This document shows, one piece after another, positions 14,938 to 19,912 of a stretch of DNA of 19,912 nucleotides (position 1 is its first letter; each line of letters starts with the position of its first letter). Position numbers and translations under genes: made by a program. Location of the stretch: NCBI GenBank assembly GCA_002401545.1, contig NVTJ01000048.1:1-19912 (forward strand), written 5' to 3'. Below the pieces are notes generated by a model that was not told the origin of the DNA, searched no databases, and saw only the letters and a list, made by a program, of their open reading frames with translations. The stretch comes from Alphaproteobacteria bacterium. GTDB taxonomy: Bacteria; Pseudomonadota; Alphaproteobacteria; Sphingomonadales; Emcibacteraceae.

Positions 14938-16206
14938 CTAGCCCTCCTTCCGTGCATCAAGTACCGACTGTGCAATACTTGTTGGCACAGGTCTGGTTGT
15001 TTCAAAACGGCTGACCAAAGGCACGATCACCAGAAAATAAGCAAAGTAAAAGACAGAGGATATCCGTCCAAGGGTCAAAGCATCAATGCCGCCGCCCATA
15101 TTGATCATGATCTCATCAGGTAATTTCGTTCCCAGATAACCCAGAAAAATCGTATTGACCAGAAACAGCCAGAAGAAAAAGGCCGTTGTCGGGCGAAATT
15201 TTGCCGACCTGATTTTTGACCCGTCCAGCCACGGCAGCACGAAGAAGATCAGGATAGAACCAAACATGGCGATCACACCAAGAAGCTTGTCCGGCACGGC
15301 CTTCAATATTGTATAGAAGGGCAGATAATACCATTCCGGCACAATATGGGACGGCGTTACCATGGGGTTGGCCTCGATATAGTTATCAGGATGTCCCATG
15401 ATATTGGGCAGGTAAAAAATGAAAACTGCAAAGATCACAATGAAGAATGACAATCCAAAAGCATCCTTGGCGGTATAATAGGGATGGAACGGAATCTTGT
15501 CGCCCGGTCCCTTGGCATCAATGCCCAGCGGATTGTTGGAACCCGGAAGATGCAAGGCCCAGATATGCAGAATCACAACCCCGACAATAACAAATGGCAG
15601 CAGATAATGCAGGCTGAAAAAACGTTGCAATGTTGGGTTATCGACGGAAAATCCACCCCACAACAGATGCAGAATACTCTCCCCCATGCCGTCATAGAAA
15701 TCAAATGCCCCGAACAGGTTGGTGATCACAGTCGCGCCCCAGAAGCTCATCTGTCCCCAGGGCAGCACATAACCCATAAAGCCTGTCGCCATCATCAGCA
15801 GGTAGATCACCAGCCCCAGAAACCATAATACTTCACGCGGCGACTGATAAGAGCCGAAATACATGCCGCGCAATATATGAACATAAACAATGACAAAGAA
15901 CATGGAAGCGCCATTGGAATGGGTATAGCGCATAAGCCAGCCATAATTCACATCACGCATGATATGTTCAACAGCCCGGAAAGCCATATCCACATGGGGC
16001 GTGTAATGCATCACCAGTATGATGCCGGTTATGATCTGCACCACCAGCATGAAACCGGCCAATGAGCCAAAATTCCACCAGTAGTTCAGGTTGCGCGGTG
16101 TCTTATATCCTGCCCCCAGCGTTCCGTGAATAAGTCCCAGAATCGGCAGGCGATCCTCAAACCATTTTACAGCCTTGTTCGTAGGCTCGTAATTAGATGA
16201 TCCCAT
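14938..16206 (-). CDS. petB: Cytochrome b of the bc1 complex
   Basis: Integral membrane subunit of complex III carrying haems bL and bH and both quinone sites. The 422 residues are a normal bacterial length. The N-terminal domain shows RNLNYWWNFGSLAGFMLVVQ and the haem-ligand helices with RYTHSNGASMFF, VHILRGMY and, further on, HYLLPFVIVGVVILHIWALH. The Qo-site motif PEWY occurs in HIVPEWYYLPFYTIL. I chose the ATG at 16204-16206 because GGGAGGG lies just upstream; the in-frame TTG at 16222-16224 overlaps the petA stop and lacks such a site. The gap to petA is ten bases and to petC two bases, so the three are one operon. Confidence 0.96.
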   Translation of the reverse strand: MGSSNYEPTNKAVKWFEDRLPILGLIHGTLGAGYKTPRNLNYWWNFGSLAGFMLVVQIITGIILVMHYTPHVDMAFRAVEHIMRDVNYGWLMRYTHSNGASMFFVIVYVHILRGMYFGSYQSPREVLWFLGLVIYLLMMATGFMGYVLPWGQMSFWGATVITNLFGAFDFYDGMGESILHLLWGGFSVDNPTLQRFFSLHYLLPFVIVGVVILHIWALHLPGSNNPLGIDAKGPGDKIPFHPYYTAKDAFGLSFFIVIFAVFIFYLPNIMGHPDNYIEANPMVTPSHIVPEWYYLPFYTILKAVPDKLLGVIAMFGSILIFFVLPWLDGSKIRSAKFRPTTAFFFWLFLVNTIFLGYLGTKLPDEIMINMGGGIDALTLGRISSVFYFAYFLVIVPLVSRFETTRPVPTSIAQSVLDARKEG

Positions 16207-16216
16207 TTTACCCTCC

Positions 16217-16747
16217 CTAACCAATCTTGACTGTAGTATCGTTCAAATACACGTATTTCGGCAAATCAAGGTTCCGCGGTGCCGGCCCCTTGCGGATACG
16301 ACCTGCAATATCATAATGCGACCCATGGCAGGGACAGAACCAGCCGCCAAAGTCACCACGCTGATCCAATGGTACGCAGCCTAGGTGGGTGCATACCCCG
16401 ATCATGACCAGCCATTCCGGTTTTTGCGCCCGGTCCTTGTCCATAACAGGGTCTTTCATCGGGTCATTGTCTTCGGCAACCCCACGGGCGATTTCTTTCG
16501 CTGTCCTGTGACGAATAAAAATTGGTTTTCCGCGCCAGAGAATTTTTACCGTCTGTCCTTCCGGAATTGTAGACATGTCAACTTCCACGGAGGCAAGTGC
16601 CAGAACATCGGCAGACGGATTCATTTGATCTACAAGGGGCCAGGCGGCTGATGTAACACCAACTGCGCCAACTACACCCGATGCAACATAGAGGAAATTA
16701 CGACGTGTAACTTCCTCATCATGTTCAACTTGGTCATTGGTGGTCAT
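16217..16747 (-). CDS. petA: Rieske iron-sulfur subunit of the bc1 complex
   Basis: The 2Fe-2S protein of complex III that takes electrons from ubiquinol at the Qo site. Of 176 residues, the start has a twin-arginine motif TRRNFL (residues 14-19) followed by one membrane helix, which acts as an uncleaved Tat anchor. The cluster ligands are C119 and H121 (CTHLGC) and C138 and H141 (CPCHGSH), with the disulfide pair C124 and C140. GKPIFIRHRT matches the family middle. The start ATG has GAGG eight bases upstream. It is the first gene of petABC; the promoter must lie in the 16748-16900 stretch. Confidence 0.97.
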   Translation of the reverse strand: MTTNDQVEHDEEVTRRNFLYVASGVVGAVGVTSAAWPLVDQMNPSADVLALASVEVDMSTIPEGQTVKILWRGKPIFIRHRTAKEIARGVAEDNDPMKDPVMDKDRAQKPEWLVMIGVCTHLGCVPLDQRGDFGGWFCPCHGSHYDIAGRIRKGPAPRNLDLPKYVYLNDTTVKIG

Positions 16748-16811
16748 TAAAGAAACCTCTTAAAAAATACAGACGACTTGATAATTTGATCAGAAGGATA
16801 CAATAAAGCAT

Positions 16812-16837
16812 GTTTTCCTTTATATAACAAAGAAAAC
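16812..16837. promoter_or_regulatory. Inverted repeat in the petA upstream region
   Basis: GTTTTCCTTT and AAAGAAAAC form a nine-base inverted repeat with one bulge, about 65-90 bases before the petA start. The AT-rich centre reads TTATAT on the minus strand and could serve as a -10 element. It may be an operator over the petABC promoter. No standard -35 is seen. Confidence 0.3.
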
Positions 16838-16963
16838 ACAAATAAAAGACTACCCTTCCTTTACATATACATAGTTCTGATTTACTCAGTTTAAGAGCAA
16901 GATGCAATCAAATATTATTGATTTTTTCAGAAGATTGGCTCATGAAGGCTATTTTGACAAATC

Positions 16964-16994
16964 AACAGCCGCCGGGAAAAACCGGGCGGCTGTT
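16964..16994. terminator. GC-rich hairpin between petA and tRNA-Pro
   Basis: AACAGCCGCC (16964-16973) pairs perfectly with GGCGGCTGTT (16985-16994) around an 11-base loop. On the plus strand four T (16993-16996) follow. On the minus strand it lies 16 bases after the tRNA-Pro CCA and could end that transcript, though its T run there is poor. The rest of 16748-17010 holds no gene that I can support. Confidence 0.5.
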
Positions 16995-17010
16995 TTCATT
17001 GTGAATTTAA

Positions 17011-17087
17011 TGGTCGGGGAGACAGGATTTGAACCTGCGACCCCCTGTACCCAAAACAGGTGCGCTACCAGGCTGCGCCACTCCCCG
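17011..17087 (-). tRNA. tRNA-Pro (anticodon UGG)
   Basis: A complete 77-base cloverleaf reads on the minus strand. The acceptor stem CGGGGAG (17087-17081) pairs with CTCCCCG (17021-17015). The D arm is GCGCAGCCTGGTAGCGC. The anticodon stem CCTGT/ACAGG closes a seven-base loop TTTGGGT with anticodon TGG. The T arm GCAGG-TTCAAAT-CCTGT is normal. Discriminator A and CCA are encoded. It reads all or most proline codons of the CCN box. A promoter with TTGCCC and TATTAA at 17-base spacing lies just upstream. Confidence 0.97.
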
Positions 17088-17113
17088 ACTGGATTAAATT
17101 CAACGTGATAGGC

Positions 17114-17142
17114 TTAATACAAGAAGCCCCCCCCAAGGGCAA
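17114..17142 (-). promoter_or_regulatory. tRNA-Pro promoter
   Basis: On the minus strand TTGCCC (17142-17137) and TATTAA (17119-17114) are 17 bases apart. Transcription would start about 20 bases before the mature tRNA. The spacer includes eight consecutive G (17134-17127). Confidence 0.55.
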
Positions 17143-17184
17143 GTGCATTTATTCACAATTGACATATTTCTTGGATTTTGCGGA

Positions 17185-17679
17185 TCACCGGGCAAAGAAA
17201 GGATGCTCTACTTTATCCCCCACATGAATATCAAGGCTGTTGGTCACCCCCGCATTCAGCTCCAGAACCGAAATCACCGGCTCATGGGAAGAAATAACAT
17301 CAAGGGAATGCGGCACGGTTGACTTTGCAATGTGAACAATAATGCCTCTTTGATCAATAAAAATAATATCAAGCGGGATATAGGTGTTTTTCATCCACAT
17401 GGTGACCACCCGATTTTCCTCAAAGAAAAACAACATGCCATTGTGATCAGCCATTTCCTTACGGAACATTAATCCTCTGGCCCTTTGATCATAGGTTTCT
17501 GCAATCTCCACCGTGAATTTATAATGATGGCCGCCGGATAAAACAGATAACTCAGACTGGCCAAAGACAACCCCGGTTTCTGCGGCCAAAGAAAGGCGGG
17601 ACGATACGGCCACCACAGAAAAATGGCTCAGAATAATAAATATACAGATTTTCCGAAAAGATTTTATATCCAAATCCAC
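17185..17679 (-). CDS. DUF192 domain-containing exported protein
   Basis: Protein of 164 residues with an N-terminal signal peptide (hydrophobic run CIFIILSHFSVVAV, cleavage probably after SLAA) and a DUF192 (COG1430) domain from about residue 48 to the end. Family features are RARGLMFRKEMADHNGMLF, the block VVTMWMKNTYIPLDIIFID, and ISVLELNAGVTNSLDIHVGD. It should be periplasmic. The function of DUF192 is not established. The predicted start is GTG at 17677-17679, with only a poor ribosome-binding site. The double cold-shock gene ends 30 bases upstream on the same strand, so both may share a transcript; that order occurs in other alphaproteobacteria. The start may be imprecise by a few codons. 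Confidence 0.86.
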   Translation of the reverse strand: MDLDIKSFRKICIFIILSHFSVVAVSSRLSLAAETGVVFGQSELSVLSGGHHYKFTVEIAETYDQRARGLMFRKEMADHNGMLFFFEENRVVTMWMKNTYIPLDIIFIDQRGIIVHIAKSTVPHSLDVISSHEPVISVLELNAGVTNSLDIHVGDKVEHPFFAR

Positions 17680-17709
17680 ACCTGTCCCAAATCCGCCCCC
17701 ACAGCCGGA

Positions 17710-18291
17710 TTAAACTTTGATAGCCTTAACCACCAACCCGCGTTCGCCATCATCGACAGCAACAACAACTGTCTGACCCGGCACCAGATGATCAACGCCG
17801 TATTTACGCAGCAGCTCCATATGGATAAAAACATCCTGCCCCCCATCGCCCCGGTTTACAAAACCATAACCACGGACCCGGTTGAACCATTTGACCGTTG
17901 CCTCGACAAATTCAGATTCATCCACATCGATAGTCAGCATTTCCAACGGCGTGAACTCAACATCCGTCCCGACAGCCGTTGTCAAATCAAATTCAAGGAT
18001 TTTAACGGCCTGCCGCCCTTTTGGCCGGTCCGCAGATAAACATTTAACCGAAGTCCCCTCGGGTAACATACGGCGGCCAATGTCCTTCAGAATGGAAAAA
18101 TGGACCAGAATATCACCTTTATCATCTTCCGGTGAGATAAATCCATAACCCTTAACGGAATCAAACCATTTGATTGTTCCGTTAACTTCATCAAAATGAC
18201 TGGCGGCGGCATCTATTATGGCCACAGGATTTTCCTCCTGACCCTCTGAATCCAGATCTAGCTGAATATTTGCCGATGAATTTGACTCCAT
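17710..18291 (-). CDS. Cold-shock protein with two cold-shock domains
   Basis: Nucleic-acid-binding protein with two CSDs joined by an acidic linker, the usual alphaproteobacterial layout. From the chosen start it has 193 residues. The first CSD (about residues 35-100) has NGTIKWFDSVKGYGFISP (RNP1) and DILVHFS (RNP2). The second (about 127-192) has EATVKWFNRVRGYGFVNR and QDVFIHME. Both domains keep the RNA-contact aromatics. The family acts as RNA or single-stranded DNA chaperone, often in cold or stationary phase. I prefer the ATG at 18289-18291, preceded by GGAGAG. An upstream ATG at 18313-18315 would add eight residues and has GAGG too close to be useful. It is followed by the DUF192 gene. 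The stretch 18316-18427 probably holds its promoter. Confidence 0.9.
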   Translation of the reverse strand: MESNSSANIQLDLDSEGQEENPVAIIDAAASHFDEVNGTIKWFDSVKGYGFISPEDDKGDILVHFSILKDIGRRMLPEGTSVKCLSADRPKGRQAVKILEFDLTTAVGTDVEFTPLEMLTIDVDESEFVEATVKWFNRVRGYGFVNRGDGGQDVFIHMELLRKYGVDHLVPGQTVVVAVDDGERGLVVKAIKV

Positions 18292-18427
18292 ACCACTACA
18301 CTCTCTCCAAGGCATACCTCAAACAACCAACTATTACTTTCAATTAATCTAACATATTAACACAAAAAATAAAACTCGCCAGTAAATTGTGCCATTTTAG
18401 TACAAGTAAATCAGGGTTAGAACCTGG

Positions 18428-19912
18428 TCACCGGGAAAAAGTCAAAATACACTCGGCCGTTTTTTCCGCAACCATAATCGTCGGAGCGTTCAGATTGCCG
18501 TTTGTTATAGTTGGGAAAACGGACGAGTCTATCACGCGCAGTCCCTCAAATCCCCTAACATGACATTCGGCATCAAGAACAGCCATGGGGTCACCATCAC
18601 TGCCGATTTTACACGTACAGGACGGATGATAGGCACTTTCCACATTCTGTCGCACCCAGATGTCAATCTCATCATCAGTTTGAACCTCAATACCCGGCTG
18701 TATTTCCCGCCCCCTGTAAGGCTCCAGCGCATTTTGCCCCAAAATTCTACGGGTCAGACGAATGACCTGCCGCCAGTCAGCCACATCTTCTGCGTGCGCC
18801 AGATAATTGAATTTGATTTCCGGCTTATCCATAGAATTTGAAGATGTTATTCTCACATGTCCACGGCTTTTGGGCTTGTTGGGGCCAACATGAACCTGAT
18901 ATCCGTGTCCCTTTACCGCTGCCGTACCATCATAGCGCATGGCTGCCGGCAGGAAATGATACTGGATGTCGGGCCATTCTTTCTCAGGGTTTGAGTGAAT
19001 GAAACCGCCGGCCTCAAAATGATTGCTACTGCCCAGTCCGGTTTTGAACAGCAGCCATTCCATGCCGATCAGGCTTTTGCTGATCAGGCCCAGCTTGCCA
19101 TTCAGGGTTATGGGTTTTTTACACTCATGCTGAAAATAAACCTCCAGATGATCCTGCAGATTTTCCCCAACACCCGGAAGATCATAGCGAACGGCTATGC
19201 CCGCTTTTTTAAGAACCTCAGCCGGGCCAATACCGGAAAGCTGAAGCAGTTGCGGCGATCCTATTGATCCCGCCGACAGAATAACCTCCCGCCGCACCTG
19301 TGCCGTCCTGATTTTTTTCTTCTGGATAAATTTCACACCGGTCACTCTTGTGCCGTCAAACAAGATCTCCTGAACGTGGGTTTTTTTGATAACCGTCAGG
19401 TTGGCCCGCTTGAGCGCAGGTCGCAAATAGGCCCGGGAGGTGGAGGCACGAACCCCTCCGTCGATACTCATTTGATATGGTCCGAAGCCTTCCTGTTGGG
19501 CACCGTTATAATCATCAGTCCGAGGGTAACCGGCCTCAACCCCCGCCCTGATAAAGGCCTCATAAAGCGGGTTAAGGCGCATCCCGTTACCGTCACATAT
19601 CCCTATCGGCCCCTGCCCGCCCCGGTAAGCATCCGCGCCGCCCTGCCATTTTTCCAGACGTTTGAAATAGGGCAGGCAATCCTCATAACCCCAGCCTCTG
19701 GCTCCCATTTCTTCCCACTGATCAAAATCGCGGGCATGTCCGCGCACAAAAACCATGCCGTTAATGGATGATGATCCGCCGAGAACTTTTCCCCGGGGAC
19801 AATGCAGGATTCGGCCATCAAGATATGGCTCGGCAACGCTGTCATACCACCAGTTAAAGCGTTTCGTATTCATGGGATAGGACAGGGCTGTGGGCATACT
19901 GATCATAAGGTT
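18428..19912 (-). CDS. betA: GMC oxidoreductase, BetA-type choline dehydrogenase, N terminus off window
   Basis: FAD-dependent glucose-methanol-choline family enzyme. BetA-type members oxidise choline to betaine aldehyde on the way to the osmoprotectant glycine betaine. The 494 visible residues start mid-protein: the N-terminal FAD-binding GxGxxG is beyond the right edge, and the frame is open to base 19912. GMC signatures present are GRGKVLGGSSSINGMVFVRG-like (18-residue block near the start) and the second signature VILSAGSIGSPQLLQLSGIG. The C terminus holds the catalytic histidine in SAYHPSCTCKIG, followed by VIDSSVFPTITNGNLNAPT with the second active-site asparagine. The overall pattern matches BetA, but GMC substrates are hard to assign. 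No betB or betI is visible, so the symbol is tentative. It ends about 110 bases before the cold-shock gene without a clear terminator. Confidence 0.85.
   Translation of the reverse strand, partial: NLMISMPTALSYPMNTKRFNWWYDSVAEPYLDGRILHCPRGKVLGGSSSINGMVFVRGHARDFDQWEEMGARGWGYEDCLPYFKRLEKWQGGADAYRGGQGPIGICDGNGMRLNPLYEAFIRAGVEAGYPRTDDYNGAQQEGFGPYQMSIDGGVRASTSRAYLRPALKRANLTVIKKTHVQEILFDGTRVTGVKFIQKKKIRTAQVRREVILSAGSIGSPQLLQLSGIGPAEVLKKAGIAVRYDLPGVGENLQDHLEVYFQHECKKPITLNGKLGLISKSLIGMEWLLFKTGLGSSNHFEAGGFIHSNPEKEWPDIQYHFLPAAMRYDGTAAVKGHGYQVHVGPNKPKSRGHVRITSSNSMDKPEIKFNYLAHAEDVADWRQVIRLTRRILGQNALEPYRGREIQPGIEVQTDDEIDIWVRQNVESAYHPSCTCKIGSDGDPMAVLDAECHVRGFEGLRVIDSSVFPTITNGNLNAPTIMVAEKTAECILTFSR

Noticed and set aside
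16222..16224. TTG as the start of petB
   Set aside because: It overlaps the petA stop and lacks a ribosome-binding site, while the ATG at 16204-16206 follows GGGAGGG.
16902..17108. Plus-strand ORF of 68 codons containing GETGFEPATPC and CATRLRHSP
   Set aside because: It runs through the antisense of tRNA-Pro; this peptide pattern is a well-known false product of tRNA genes. No ribosome-binding site is seen.
18416..18436. CAGGGTT/AACCTG hairpin as terminator of the GMC gene
   Set aside because: The loop would be about two bases and no T run follows.

Overview
The window looks like chromosomal DNA of an alphaproteobacterium, probably a marine, respiring one of moderate GC (roughly half G+C by eye). 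The evidence is the gene content and order: lgt-midA-pgeF with 4-base overlaps, a ubiK-ybjN-proC cluster, a petABC (Rieske, cytochrome b, cytochrome c1) operon, a double cold-shock-domain protein followed by a DUF192 protein, and a divergent ilvE/MarR pair. I cannot name the genus from sequence alone. No phage, plasmid, transposase or CRISPR genes are visible; most of the window is housekeeping.

Layout: (1) 1-722, the 5' part of ilvE (minus strand, running off the left edge) diverging from a MarR-type regulator. (2) 1223-1582, a gene-free stretch almost filled by a 323-bp inverted repeat made of two 131-bp arms. (3) 1583-3201, a minus-strand run ubiK-ybjN-proC. (4) 3350-9541, a long plus-strand run: lgt, midA, pgeF, prs, rplY (bL25), pth and ychF, covering lipoprotein maturation, complex I assembly, peptidoglycan quality control, PRPP synthesis and translation. 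(5) 9718-11749, a histidine kinase with a nitrate/nitrite-type sensor domain, broken by one frameshift. (6) 11825-14029, a MaoC-type hydratase converging on a methyltransferase and a luciferase-like flavin oxidoreductase. (7) 14055-16747, the petABC operon on the minus strand with a good terminator. (8) 17011-17087, tRNA-Pro(UGG) with a recognisable promoter. (9) 17185-18315, the DUF192 protein and the double cold-shock protein. (10) 18428-19912, a BetA-like GMC oxidoreductase running off the right edge.

The most unusual item is the repeat at 1251-1573. Each arm is a chain of five small hairpins. Where the two arms differ, most of the differences fall inside stems and preserve local pairing (for example a GCGC/GCGC stem in one arm is GGCC/GGCC in the other). 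This suggests the conserved unit is a structured, possibly transcribed, repeat rather than simple long terminal repeats. Other points worth a look are the frameshift in the kinase, a possible two-state leader upstream of rplY, a run of eight G in the spacer of the tRNA-Pro promoter, and the petABC terminator placed about 25 bases before the next gene on the same strand.
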